A stretch of 56,561 bases of DNA, taken from Betaproteobacteria bacterium (GTDB lineage: Bacteria; Verrucomicrobiota; Verrucomicrobiia; Methylacidiphilales; UBA1321). This document shows, piece after piece, positions 25,859 to 34,605 of this stretch. Location of the stretch: positions 1 through 56,561 of the forward strand of contig CAJCIA010000034.1 of NCBI GenBank assembly GCA_903970275.1, read 5' to 3'. Position 1 is the first letter of the stretch. Each line of letters begins with the position of its first letter. The notes beneath the pieces were generated by a model that saw only the letters and a list, made by a program, of their open reading frames with translations, was not told the DNA's origin and did not search any database. The translations under genes were made by a program, and so were the position numbers.

Positions 25859-25960
25859 TTAAGCTCGACGAAGAAATCCTTTCTCTTCCCACTTGTTGGC
25901 GGCGGGCCCGTTGAAGGTGAACCCGTGCTTGAAGCCGGCAGGAAACTTCTCAGGGTTCTT
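25859..25960 (-). pseudogene. Possible remnant of a very small protein gene
   Basis: On the minus strand one frame reads protein-like sequence (KNPEKFPAGFKHGFTFNGPA followed by ANKWEEKGF) with no start codon: a TAG directly precedes it. The end (LRRA, then TAA) could be a frame-shifted version of a natural terminus. This may be a decayed small gene or chance. It lies in the 220-base gap between tRNA-Pro and the SDR gene, where I see nothing else. Confidence 0.2.
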
Positions 25961-26029
25961 CTACTTCGACTTCAATGTATCGAGCAACGGAGAAAGAAAC
26001 ATGGCCGTGGGCTGGTTCTATTTCGCTTC

Positions 26030-27046
26030 CTAACGACTGCTCCGCTTCGCCAGGAGGAATCCGCTCACGGCGGCAAGCGCGCCGAGGAGAAGGCCGCCCG
26101 CGATCCAGTCACGATGCATGTCGGTCCACAACTGCGGACTGAAGCTGTGAGCACGGTCATCAAACCGGCCGTGCGCGCCGGGATCGCCGCCCACGGGCTC
26201 ATAAAGATTGTCGGGCCGGTCGAGATCCGCTTTCTCTTTGGTTTGCTGGCCCTTGACGCCCGTCCGGCCGAGATACCAGTCGCCGAGACGCGGGAAAAGC
26301 TTGTTGCCAACAATGGCGATGACCGTCGGCAGCCCAACGTAGATTTCGCGTCGTGTGTTCTTGGACGCGAAGACGATGGCCTGGGCCGCGATTTCCGGCT
26401 GGTAAATGGGAGGCACGGGCTGCGCCTTGTTTGGCAGCTTGCTCCGGCACCAATCGAATTGCGGCGTGTTGAGCGCCGGCATTTGCACCATCACCGGCAC
26501 GATGGCGCTGTTATCGTGAATCAGTTCCGCGCGCAACGAATCCATGAAGCCCTGGATGGCATGCTTGCTCGCGCAGTAGGCTGCCTGCAACGGAATGCCC
26601 CGGTAGGCCAGTGCGCTGCCCACCTGGATGATGTGCCCGCGATTGCGCGGGAGCAGCCGCTTGAGTGCGGCCAGCGTGCCGTTGACATAGCCGAGGTAGC
26701 AAACCTCCGTCACGCGCTTGAACTCGGCCGCGGTCATGTCCTTGATGAAGGAAAAGACGCTGGTCATGGCCACATTCACCCAGACGTCGATCGGTCCCAA
26801 CTCCTGCTCGACCCGTTCCGCTGCGGCCTCCATGCCTTCCGCATCCGTCACGTCGCATTGGATGATGATCGCCTTCCCGCCCCGCGCCTCGACGTCGCGC
26901 TTCGCGCCTTCGAGCGCCTCCCTGCCCCGCGCAATCAGCCCGATGTGTGCCCCCTCGGTTTCGGCAAACATCTGGGCGGTGGCGCGACCGACTCCCGCGG
27001 CGGCTCCGGTAATGACAATAACGCGTGGCTTGGTGGTGGTGTTCAT
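26030..27046 (-). CDS. Short-chain dehydrogenase/reductase with C-terminal membrane anchor
   Basis: A 338-residue NAD(P)-dependent oxidoreductase from ATG 27046, which overlaps the upstream pgl stop as ATGA. It shows the Rossmann motif TGAAAGVGRA, the acidic CDVTDAEGME, VNVAMTSVFSF where NNAG is usual, and the catalytic set VGSALAYRGIPLQAAYCASK with Tyr and Lys in YCASK. The length exceeds the classical 250 residues, and the last about 30 residues form a hydrophobic helix (WIAGGLLLGALAAVSGFLLA) followed by KRSSR, so the enzyme is probably membrane-tethered. It is the last gene of the seven-gene oxidation operon. The substrate is unknown. Confidence 0.9.
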   Translation of the reverse strand: MNTTTKPRVIVITGAAAGVGRATAQMFAETEGAHIGLIARGREALEGAKRDVEARGGKAIIIQCDVTDAEGMEAAAERVEQELGPIDVWVNVAMTSVFSFIKDMTAAEFKRVTEVCYLGYVNGTLAALKRLLPRNRGHIIQVGSALAYRGIPLQAAYCASKHAIQGFMDSLRAELIHDNSAIVPVMVQMPALNTPQFDWCRSKLPNKAQPVPPIYQPEIAAQAIVFASKNTRREIYVGLPTVIAIVGNKLFPRLGDWYLGRTGVKGQQTKEKADLDRPDNLYEPVGGDPGAHGRFDDRAHSFSPQLWTDMHRDWIAGGLLLGALAAVSGFLLAKRSSR

Positions 27047-27810
27047 GATGAAAGTTCCTGGCGCAGCCATTCAGGGGCGGTTTCCCGCGTGAGAAACCAG
27101 CAATATGTTCCTGAGACCGGCGCGATCTGCTGCACCGGGAACGGAGAAAAATCCTTCCGCTCGGCCTCAAGGACGTAGTGTATAATCTCGCTCTTTCGGG
27201 GATCGATTGCCTCGAGATAGATTTCCCGCGCTGCATTGAGCACCGGAAAGGTCAGCGTCAGGCGGTGCTTGTCGAGCTCGGGAACCTTGTTAGCCACCGC
27301 CCAGCGCTGGTTTTCGTGAAGCGCTTTCGTGCAGGGGAAAAGCGACGCGGTATGGCCGTTCGCGCCCAACCCCAACAGGAGAACATCGAAGCGAGGAAAA
27401 CCGTGAAGGCATTCATGAGGTGGGAACAGCTCGCGTAGCGTGCCTTCGTAATCGGCTGCCACTTTGTCGGGATCGTCCATCTCCGCATGAAAGCGGTGGA
27501 TGTTTTCCTCCGGCACAAGGCCGGTGTGAAACAGGGTTTGGTGCGCTTGATGATAATTGCTTTCCGGATCGTCCGGCGGAACGTGGCGCTCATCGCCGAA
27601 GAAACAGAGCGTCTTTCTCCAAGGAAAGTCGCGGTAAGCGGGATCTTTCGCCAAAAGACGGTAAAGGGGTACGGGCGAATCACCGCCTGTGAGCACGAGC
27701 GTGAACCGCCCGCGCGCTTTTACCCCGGCCCAAGCTTGTTCCAACACTCGATTGGCCACCCGCCGGGCCAGTTCCTTTTCGTCTTCGCTAATATCGATTT
27801 CAGGTTTCAT
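27043..27810 (-). CDS. pgl: 6-phosphogluconolactonase (or sugar-lactonase)
   Basis: A 255-residue SugarP_isomerase-fold lactonase. Motifs: FTLVLTGGDSPVPLYRLLA, FFGDERHVPPDDPESNYHQA, LLGLGANGHTASLFPCTKAL and NAAREIYLEAIDP. The family hydrolyses 6-phosphogluconolactone in the oxidative pentose-phosphate and Entner-Doudoroff routes. Here it lies between a GMC oxidoreductase (4-base ATGA overlap) and an SDR (4-base overlap) and not beside zwf or gnd. It may therefore hydrolyse the lactone made by the GMC enzyme. That change of substrate is my inference. Confidence 0.93.
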   Translation of the reverse strand: MKPEIDISEDEKELARRVANRVLEQAWAGVKARGRFTLVLTGGDSPVPLYRLLAKDPAYRDFPWRKTLCFFGDERHVPPDDPESNYHQAHQTLFHTGLVPEENIHRFHAEMDDPDKVAADYEGTLRELFPPHECLHGFPRFDVLLLGLGANGHTASLFPCTKALHENQRWAVANKVPELDKHRLTLTFPVLNAAREIYLEAIDPRKSEIIHYVLEAERKDFSPFPVQQIAPVSGTYCWFLTRETAPEWLRQELSS

Positions 27811-29561
27811 CGGCTTGCCAGGTTGGCCACGCGAGGCACGCCGACGCCGTGCGTGCCCGGGGGAGAAAGCTCGGGGCGGACTGGCGGTGGCGTCATGTCT
27901 CGCCGGTCGGAGTTGAAAATCACAGTGCCTTGCGAGATGAGATAATCGGCGGTGCGCGCCGCCAGCGCCTGGATGGTCAGCCCGGGATTGGCCGAGCCCT
28001 GCGTGGGCAGGATGCTGCCGTCGCAGACGAAAAGATTGGCGATGTCATGCGTGCGCCCATAGCAGTCGACCACGCTGCTGGTCGGATCGCTGCCCATGCG
28101 CGCCGCGCCCACCAAGTGCGCGAACCGCGCCTCCTGCACCACTTCCTTCGCTCCGGCGGCGCGCATCACCTCCTCTGTTTTGTTCCTGCCGAACTCGCGC
28201 AGCTTTTCGTCATTTTCGTGGAGGTTGAAACTCACATCCGCCACCTTGAGGCCGAACTGATCGGTCTCATGCGAAAGCGTCACGCGATTGTCCGCCCAAG
28301 GAAGAATCTCGCCGAGGAGGCCGAAGGAGGACCAATGGTTGTAATCCATCATAATTCGCCGCATGCCCCAGCCCCAGTTTCCGCGCGCAACCATCATCTG
28401 CTTCGCAAAGGCGATGGGCAGCGGTCCCACCGTCTGGATGGCGAAGCCGCGGGCAAAGTCGCGCTTGGGATCGGTCTCATAAAATTCCTCGGTCAGCGCG
28501 TGTGCGGGCGGCGCCTTGTACATCCGCACCGGCTCGTCGAAACGGCCGAGGATCACGTTGCCAATTTGCGCCATGAGGTACTTGCCCACCGTCCCGCTTG
28601 AGTTGGCCAGCCCGTTTTCATAACCCGCGCAGGCCGAGTTGAGCAGCAACCGCGGCGTCTCGATCGCATAGCCGGAGACGATGACGGCTTTCGCCTTCTG
28701 GAAGCATTCCTTGCCATCCCGATCGATGTAGCTGATCCCGGTGACGCGGTTGGATCTCGTGTCGTGATGAATGCGCGACACCATGCAGCGATCACGAATC
28801 TCCGCGCCGTTCTCCAGCGCATCCGGAACATGCGTGACCAGAGTGCTGGCCTTCGCTCCGACCTTGCATCCCTGGATGCAGAAGCCGCGGTAGATGCAGT
28901 GTGGACGGTTGCCGCGCGATCCGCTCAGGATCGCCACCGGCCCGCCGATGCTCACGCCAATGCCCAGATTCGTGCAACCCCGCACAAGCGTGTTGCCCAC
29001 GCCGCCCATGGGATGCGGACCGAACGCATAGCCGTGCGGGTCGCCCCACGGATAATACGCCGGCCCCGCGACCGGCATCTCGAGCTCGAGCAGTTCGTAG
29101 TAGGGCTTCAGGTCCCAGTACGACATCGGCCAGTCCACGCCCACGCCGTCGCGCGTGTAGACTTCAAAATCGGAGGGGTGAAAACGTGGCGTGAACGCGG
29201 CCCAGTGCACCGAACCACCGCCCACGCCCTTGCCGCAATTATTCGCACCGAGTGCCAGCGGATTTTTGCCGCCGGTGACGCGCTTGTCCTCCCAGTAAAG
29301 CTGGTGCGAACCGGCCTCGTCGCTCACCCAATCACGTTCTGTATCCCAAAATGGGCCGGCTTCCATCCCCAGCACCTTGAAGCCAGCGCGCGCCAGCCGC
29401 TGAAGCAGCACGCCCCCGGCTGAGCCCACCCCGATGATCACGTAATCGACTTCCTCGCCCGGCGCATGCCGGTGCATCGGAAAATCGATGGACTGCATCG
29501 GCCCGAGACGATGAACCCCGTCCGTCGGCGCGCCGAAAGAGCCTCCCAGAGGCGACTTCAA
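27807..29561 (-). CDS. GMC-family FAD oxidoreductase, large subunit
   Basis: A 584-residue flavoenzyme of the gluconate/glucose dehydrogenase branch of the glucose-methanol-choline family. It has the FAD-binding VIIGVGSAGGVLLQRLA (about 41-57), NCGKGVGGGSVHWAAFTPRF, the GMC C-terminal domain with HLVGAARMGSDPTSSVV (active-site His), and TQGSANPGLTIQALAARTA with the conserved Asn. There is no Tat signal, unlike periplasmic relatives, so it is probably cytoplasmic-faced. The ATG overlaps the stop of the subunit 3 gene. With that subunit and the duplicated membrane protein upstream it could pass electrons to the membrane. The substrate is likely an aldose or sugar acid. Confidence 0.93.
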   Translation of the reverse strand: MKSPLGGSFGAPTDGVHRLGPMQSIDFPMHRHAPGEEVDYVIIGVGSAGGVLLQRLARAGFKVLGMEAGPFWDTERDWVSDEAGSHQLYWEDKRVTGGKNPLALGANNCGKGVGGGSVHWAAFTPRFHPSDFEVYTRDGVGVDWPMSYWDLKPYYELLELEMPVAGPAYYPWGDPHGYAFGPHPMGGVGNTLVRGCTNLGIGVSIGGPVAILSGSRGNRPHCIYRGFCIQGCKVGAKASTLVTHVPDALENGAEIRDRCMVSRIHHDTRSNRVTGISYIDRDGKECFQKAKAVIVSGYAIETPRLLLNSACAGYENGLANSSGTVGKYLMAQIGNVILGRFDEPVRMYKAPPAHALTEEFYETDPKRDFARGFAIQTVGPLPIAFAKQMMVARGNWGWGMRRIMMDYNHWSSFGLLGEILPWADNRVTLSHETDQFGLKVADVSFNLHENDEKLREFGRNKTEEVMRAAGAKEVVQEARFAHLVGAARMGSDPTSSVVDCYGRTHDIANLFVCDGSILPTQGSANPGLTIQALAARTADYLISQGTVIFNSDRRDMTPPPVRPELSPPGTHGVGVPRVANLASR

Positions 29562-30343
29562 TGGGTGCCCCCCTGCCCTGCGGGCGGATGCCCATCATGC
29601 GAGGCAATCTCGTTCTCGCTCGGGTCCGAGACGCTGTCGCGGGATGCTTCCCATTCGTACCGCCGCTCGTCGACTTCCCACGGTTCGGGCTCGCCGTGCT
29701 CCAGACGCATGTAGCCGCGCGGATAAGCTGGACCACCAAACCCGATCTCGTCCCACGCCCACGGGTGCGCGTAATAAACTTCGACGCAGTCCTGCATGAG
29801 CAGCGCCCAAAAGCGATGAATCGGCATCTTCTCCCACACCGACTCCGCGCCCGGCTTGGGCTTCGCATCGTGAATGGATTTCAAAAGCTCATCCTGCTCC
29901 CGCCAGGTCAATTCCCCGAAGGCCCGCCCATACGATTTCTTTGCCATGTGCTCGATGGCCGACAAACCGATGCGGTAGGCGTCGCCGTCCGGTGGCATCT
30001 TGGCGAATCGATAACCCGGCGTGCGGCCCTCGTGCAGGCGCTTGTCGATGGTCGGCACGATCGGGATGCGACGCGAAGGCATGCGGTCGTCCTGGGGCAG
30101 CAAGTGGGCAACCACCGTCTCCAAAAGGGCCACCTCCGCCGGGAGGAAAAAACGGATGGGCGGGACGTTGTGCACGCGATCGAGCACCTTCTGGCGCGTC
30201 GCCTCGTCCCAGAATCTTTTTTGGCCGAGCGTGCTGAAGCCAGGATAGTAACCGGGTTGTTCGCGCTGCGGCAGCGGCGCTCCCGATTTCGCATCGTATG
30301 GCCGGCGGTCCACGGAATCACGGCCGCTCGAGGTCGAGCTCAT
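29558..30343 (-). CDS. Gluconate 2-dehydrogenase subunit 3 family protein
   Basis: A 261-residue partner subunit of membrane-linked GMC dehydrogenases, from ATG 30343, which overlaps the upstream stop as ATGA. The family core is visible at about 60-205: FFLPAEVALLETVVAHLLPQ, IVPTIDKRLHEG, YRIGLSAIEHMA, FGELTWREQDELLKSI and HRFWALLMQDCVEVYYAHPW. Classical members carry a Tat signal; this one has instead a hydrophilic N-terminal extension (about 1-50) with no signal. Subunit 3 is thought to stabilise the large subunit and help it assemble. The 4-base overlaps on both sides imply coupled translation with the GMC enzyme. Confidence 0.9.
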   Translation of the reverse strand: MSSTSSGRDSVDRRPYDAKSGAPLPQREQPGYYPGFSTLGQKRFWDEATRQKVLDRVHNVPPIRFFLPAEVALLETVVAHLLPQDDRMPSRRIPIVPTIDKRLHEGRTPGYRFAKMPPDGDAYRIGLSAIEHMAKKSYGRAFGELTWREQDELLKSIHDAKPKPGAESVWEKMPIHRFWALLMQDCVEVYYAHPWAWDEIGFGGPAYPRGYMRLEHGEPEPWEVDERRYEWEASRDSVSDPSENEIASHDGHPPAGQGGTH

Positions 30344-31383
30344 CGGCGCTCCCTCCTCATCAGGCAGGCGAGCAGCCCAAGCACACCGCACGCGGCGAAG
30401 AGCAGCGGCGCGAAGAGCGGGGGCCCGTAGAGCACGTTATAAAGCAGCGTCTTCGATCCTCCCGGACGACGACTGACGCCGCGGGCGTGATAGAAGAACC
30501 CCACGCCGCCGTCGACAATGGCCGCGAGGGACATGATGGGCAGAACCGTCCGAGCGGCGCGTGGACTACGTATCGAAAGTGCGGCAGCCAGCATGAGCAG
30601 CGGCGCGATGATCACCGGTGACCACTGCGCCTTGTACCGGAAGTTGTTTTTATAATGCGAATAGAGCGCCTCAAACCCGCTGAAGAACGCGCTCAGGATC
30701 GTGGCCACGGCGAGGTGTTTCTGGAACCGGCCCTCGCGGATATCCTGCGTCCAGCGCACGCGACGACCGAAGAAAAAACGGCGGATGCCACGCAGGCGGC
30801 CGGGCGTGATGTCGATGTATTCCGGCGCCTCCTCGGGCCGGAGGAAGGAGGCAATAAGACCCAAGTACGCGCTGACGCCGAAGAGCAGCGGCGCGAAGAT
30901 CGGCGGCCCCATCACGATGTTCGCCACCGGCAGCCGCCAGCCACCGGGCTTGCGCGCGATCCCGCGTACGTGGAAGAGAAATCCGACCAGGCTATCGATG
31001 AGCGTGAGGACCGAGACCCACCGTAGCACCGTCTTGGCCGCCCACTTGTTGAAGAACCCCCAGACACCCGCGCCGGTCATCGCGCCGCTCAGCACGACCG
31101 GCGTCCACATCACCTTTTGTCCGTAGCTGCCCTTGTAGTGCTCGTAGGAAACCTCCAACCCGGCCAGCACGCTCGAGGCCCCGGCCATGAGTGAAAGGCT
31201 GCGCTGAAAGCGGCCCTCCCGCACATGAACGTCGGCCTCGGCCACTTCCTTGCCCAGCGGCGTTGGCAGGTGTTTCTCGAGGAAGGTGTCCCACCGGCTG
31301 CCGAGATCGTCGGCTGGTCGAACAATGGTGGCCGGCCGTTTTGCCACTCCGGCGATGCCGCGGATCATCTGCCTCAGGTTCAT
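30340..31383 (-). CDS. Internally duplicated polytopic membrane protein in GMC dehydrogenase operon
   Basis: A 347-residue protein I cannot assign to a named family. It consists of two homologous halves, about 55-182 and 216-343, offset by 161 residues. Each starts REGRFQ, then has Y-HYK, a W-PV segment, FHVRGIARKPGG / YHARGVSRRPGG, and GPPIFAPLLF / GPPLFAPLLF. Each half has about four membrane helices. Four His fall at equal positions in the two copies (82 and 243, 138 and 299) near helix ends. The usual cytochrome subunit of gluconate dehydrogenases is absent, so this protein may be the membrane anchor or electron acceptor. That is inference. Confidence 0.7.
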   Translation of the reverse strand: MNLRQMIRGIAGVAKRPATIVRPADDLGSRWDTFLEKHLPTPLGKEVAEADVHVREGRFQRSLSLMAGASSVLAGLEVSYEHYKGSYGQKVMWTPVVLSGAMTGAGVWGFFNKWAAKTVLRWVSVLTLIDSLVGFLFHVRGIARKPGGWRLPVANIVMGPPIFAPLLFGVSAYLGLIASFLRPEEAPEYIDITPGRLRGIRRFFFGRRVRWTQDIREGRFQKHLAVATILSAFFSGFEALYSHYKNNFRYKAQWSPVIIAPLLMLAAALSIRSPRAARTVLPIMSLAAIVDGGVGFFYHARGVSRRPGGSKTLLYNVLYGPPLFAPLLFAACGVLGLLACLMRRERR

Positions 31384-31391
31384 GGTGAGTC

Positions 31392-32498
31392 CTAGATCGC
31401 GAAGGGCGCGGCGTCCTTGTGTTTGAATTCGAGCCCGAAGCCGGGCCGCGCGCGATCGGGCTGCAACGCGCCTCCGATTGGTTGAGGCGCTCCGTCAAAA
31501 AGCATTCGTTCGATCCGCGCGTGATCGAAAAAGTATTCCCCGATCAGGAACGAAGGCGCCGCGCAGGCGGGAATGGCGTGGAGCGCGGGCGCGCAGTGAA
31601 AAGAAAACGGCAGCTGAGACGTGCGGCACAGGGTGGCCGCTTCCAAGAAGCCTGTGACGCCCGCGCAGCGCGTCGCATCGGCCTGAAGCACGTCGACCGC
31701 CCCGGCGGCCAGCATGCGCTGAAAGTAAAACGAGTCGTAGCCATACTCCCCTGCGGCGATCATCATGCCCGCCGGCGCGCGATCTCGCAGCAGCCGCAAT
31801 CCCCCCAGGTCGTCGGAGGAAACCGGCTCCTCGAACCAGCGCACATCGAGTTCCGCAAAGCGTTCCGCCTGCGCGAGCGCCTGCTTGCGCGAGTAGGCGC
31901 CATTCGCATCGACGAAGAGTTCGACGTCAGGTCCGACCGCTTTGCGCGCGGCACGCACACGATCCAGATCGTCCGCAGGCTCGCGCCCAATCTTCATCTT
32001 TACGCTTTGAATGCCCTCTTCCACCCAGCCGCCCAGTTGCTCCTGCAGTTTCTCGATGCTGTAGGAGGTGAATCCACCGCTGCCATAAATCGGCGCACGC
32101 TCACGTGCGGCGCCGAGCAGGTCGAGCAGGGAAACCTCCAGCAACTTCGCCTTCAGATCCCAAAGAGCATTGTCCACCGCGGAAATGGCCATGGAGACGA
32201 TGCCCGGCCGCCCCAAGTTCCGGATCTGGTGGATCATCGCCGCGTGGCATCCGGGCACGTCGAAGGCACTCCTGCCCTCCACCACGTCGGCCAGGAGCGA
32301 CTCGATCAACTTCCCCGTCGAGACGTCGGCGTAAGAAAACCCTATTCCCTCGTGCCCTCCAGCAGACACCTCTACCAGCACCAATGTCGTCTTCTCCCAC
32401 TGCAAGGTCCCATCGGATTCCGGCGTCTCCGTCGGTACCGCATAGCACGAGACCCGGACCGACTGGATGATTGGATTTGAAGAACGCAGATCGGACAT
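31392..32498 (-). CDS. Enolase-superfamily enzyme (mandelate racemase/sugar acid dehydratase-like)
   Basis: A 368-residue enzyme with an N-terminal capping domain (about 1-125) and a modified TIM barrel. Active-site features follow the mandelate racemase pattern: the K-x-K in SVKMKIGREP, metal ligands in LFVDANGAYS, RWFEEPVSSDDLGG and IAAGEYGYDSF, an Asp in LQADATRCAGVTGF, and a catalytic His in FHCAPALHAIPACA. The Lys/His pair fits proton abstraction from a sugar acid, and several such enzymes are gluconate, galactonate or galactarate dehydratases. The substrate is not decided by sequence. It lies 13 bases after the TPP enzyme and 8 before the duplicated membrane protein. Confidence 0.88.
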   Translation of the reverse strand: MSDLRSSNPIIQSVRVSCYAVPTETPESDGTLQWEKTTLVLVEVSAGGHEGIGFSYADVSTGKLIESLLADVVEGRSAFDVPGCHAAMIHQIRNLGRPGIVSMAISAVDNALWDLKAKLLEVSLLDLLGAARERAPIYGSGGFTSYSIEKLQEQLGGWVEEGIQSVKMKIGREPADDLDRVRAARKAVGPDVELFVDANGAYSRKQALAQAERFAELDVRWFEEPVSSDDLGGLRLLRDRAPAGMMIAAGEYGYDSFYFQRMLAAGAVDVLQADATRCAGVTGFLEAATLCRTSQLPFSFHCAPALHAIPACAAPSFLIGEYFFDHARIERMLFDGAPQPIGGALQPDRARPGFGLEFKHKDAAPFAI

Positions 32499-32511
32499 GA
32501 TCGGTTCGTCG

Positions 32512-34296
32512 CTAAGACCGATGCGGAATGAAGCTTTCGATCATGTCTTTCATCGCTCCGCGCAACATCCCTTTGCGGGCCGGATCATAGAAGAGGGCCT
32601 CAGCAAAATGTTTGGCCTGCTCGAAGCTGATATGGGGCGGCAGCGTCGGCACCTCCGGATCCGTCACGGCTTCGATGACGACAGGACGCGTGGCGGTGAG
32701 GGCCTCGTCCCATGCCGCCCCGATGTCCTCCGGCTTGTCCACGCGGATGCCGCGCAGGCCGATGAGCTCCGCATAGCGCGCAAAGCCGAAGTCGGGCACG
32801 TCCTGGCTTGGATTGAACTTGGGATTGCCCTCCATTACTCGCTGCTCCCACGTCACCTGGTTCAGGTCGTGATTGGCCAGCACCATGACGATCAGGCGCG
32901 GGTCGCTCCATTCCTTCCAATACTTGGCGATCGTCACCAGTTCGTTGATGCCATTCATCAGCATGGCGCCATCACCCACGAGGGCTATCGCCACCCGGTC
33001 CGGCCAGGCGAACTTGGCCGCCAGCGCGTAGGGGACGCCCGGCCCCATCGTGGCCAGGTTGCCGGACAGCGTGGCCATCATCCCGCGCCGCACCTTTAAA
33101 TCCCGGGCAAACCAGTTGGCTGCACTGCCACTGTCGGAGGTCAGGATGCATTTGTCCGGCAGGCGCGGAGAGAGTTCCCAGAACATGCGCTCCGGATTGA
33201 TCGGGTCGGCGGAGTTCATCGCCCGCGCCTCGATCACCTTCCACCAGTCCTCGACATTTTTTTCGATCGTCTCGCGCCAGGATCGGTCCGTCTTGCGGTG
33301 CAGCAGCGGAACAAGCGCCTGCAGCGTCTCCTTGCTGTCGCCGATGAGGGGGACTTCCATCGGATAGCGAATGGAGACCATCTTCGCATCGATCTCGATC
33401 TGCACGCCACGCGCCTGGCCTTCCTTGGGCAGGAACTCGGAATAGGGAAACGAACTGCCGACCATGAGCAGCGTGTCGCAGTCCATCATCATGTCCCAGC
33501 TTGGCTTCGTCCCGAGCAGGCCAATGGAGCCGCAACAATAGGGAAGCTCGTCCGGAATGACCGCTTTCCCGAGCAGTGCCTTGGAAATACCTGCGCCCAG
33601 CAACTCCGCCACTTGGAGCACCTCGTCCGTTGCCCCAAGCGCACCCGCGCCCACCAGCATGGCGACCTTCTTCCCGGCATTGAGAACGTCCGCCGCTCTT
33701 TGCAGATCGGCCTGGGTTGGTATGACCCGCGGCTCGCATAGGCCCACGCCGCTGAAAACAGCTCCGTGCTTGCGGGGCGGCTCCTCGTAGGCGAGTTCCT
33801 GCAGGTCATTGGGAATGATGAGGCACGTCACCGTGCGCTCGGCCTTCGCGATGCGGACGGCGCGATCGACCAATTGACGGATTTGAGGCGCGACCGTGGC
33901 CATGTGGACATAATCGCCCGCCACGTCCTTAAACAAACTTACCAGGTCGATCTCCTGCTGATAGCTGCCGCCCATTGCCATGCGCGCTTGCTGGCCGACA
34001 ATCGCCACCACGCTTTGATGATCCATCTTCGCGTCGTAAAGCCCGTTGAGCAGATGGACCGCGCCGGGTCCGCTCGTTGCCAGGCAGACGCCCACCTCAC
34101 CGGTAAACTTCGAGTGAGCACACGCCATGAACGCGGCCATCTCCTCGTGCCGAACCTCCACGTAATCGACATTGTCTCCGGCGCGGTCGATCGCTCCGAT
34201 GATCCCGTTAATGCCATCGCCGGGAAAACCGAAGATGCGCTTGATGCCCCACTCGTTCAGCCGCTTGATCAGGAAATCGCTCACCGTCGTGCTCAT
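32512..34296 (-). CDS. Thiamine diphosphate-dependent enzyme, pyruvate oxidase / pyruvate:quinone oxidoreductase-like
   Basis: A 594-residue enzyme from ATG 34296, preceded by AAAGGA at good spacing (an in-frame ATG at 34323 has no such site). It has the three-domain ThDP layout: the Pyr domain with catalytic Glu in YVEVRHEEMAAFMACA and SGPGAVHLLNGLYDAKMDHQ, the central Rossmann domain (VLNAGKKVAMLVGAGALGAT), and the PP domain with VGDGAMLMNGINELVTIA ending NHDLN. It is closest to PoxB-like and unnamed TPP-requiring proteins. PoxB decarboxylates pyruvate to acetate and reduces quinone; whether the C-terminal membrane helix of PoxB exists here is unclear. It is the first gene of the operon. 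Confidence 0.85.
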   Translation of the reverse strand: MSTTVSDFLIKRLNEWGIKRIFGFPGDGINGIIGAIDRAGDNVDYVEVRHEEMAAFMACAHSKFTGEVGVCLATSGPGAVHLLNGLYDAKMDHQSVVAIVGQQARMAMGGSYQQEIDLVSLFKDVAGDYVHMATVAPQIRQLVDRAVRIAKAERTVTCLIIPNDLQELAYEEPPRKHGAVFSGVGLCEPRVIPTQADLQRAADVLNAGKKVAMLVGAGALGATDEVLQVAELLGAGISKALLGKAVIPDELPYCCGSIGLLGTKPSWDMMMDCDTLLMVGSSFPYSEFLPKEGQARGVQIEIDAKMVSIRYPMEVPLIGDSKETLQALVPLLHRKTDRSWRETIEKNVEDWWKVIEARAMNSADPINPERMFWELSPRLPDKCILTSDSGSAANWFARDLKVRRGMMATLSGNLATMGPGVPYALAAKFAWPDRVAIALVGDGAMLMNGINELVTIAKYWKEWSDPRLIVMVLANHDLNQVTWEQRVMEGNPKFNPSQDVPDFGFARYAELIGLRGIRVDKPEDIGAAWDEALTATRPVVIEAVTDPEVPTLPPHISFEQAKHFAEALFYDPARKGMLRGAMKDMIESFIPHRS

Positions 34297-34605
34297 CGCG
34301 TCCTTTCTTGCGGTTTCCCGCATGGCCCTGCTTCTTACCGGCAACTCGAAGATCCGAGACCAGTCATCCGAACGGTCGGATCGAACTTAGGGCTCCATCA
34401 CTTTGCAGCGGGCGTGCCATGCACTCCCTGGCTGCGGTTGTTCGGTGGCAGAACGCAACTACCTTGCCGGGTTGAAAGGCTGAGCTGGGGGCAAAGTGCA
34501 CGTTGATTGCAGGGTTATGGGGAAATGCGCAAGATTCCGAAAACCGATGCGTGACCAATCCCGAATATTCGCGCGGAACGATTCGGTCATACGTTCTCCA
34601 CTTTG

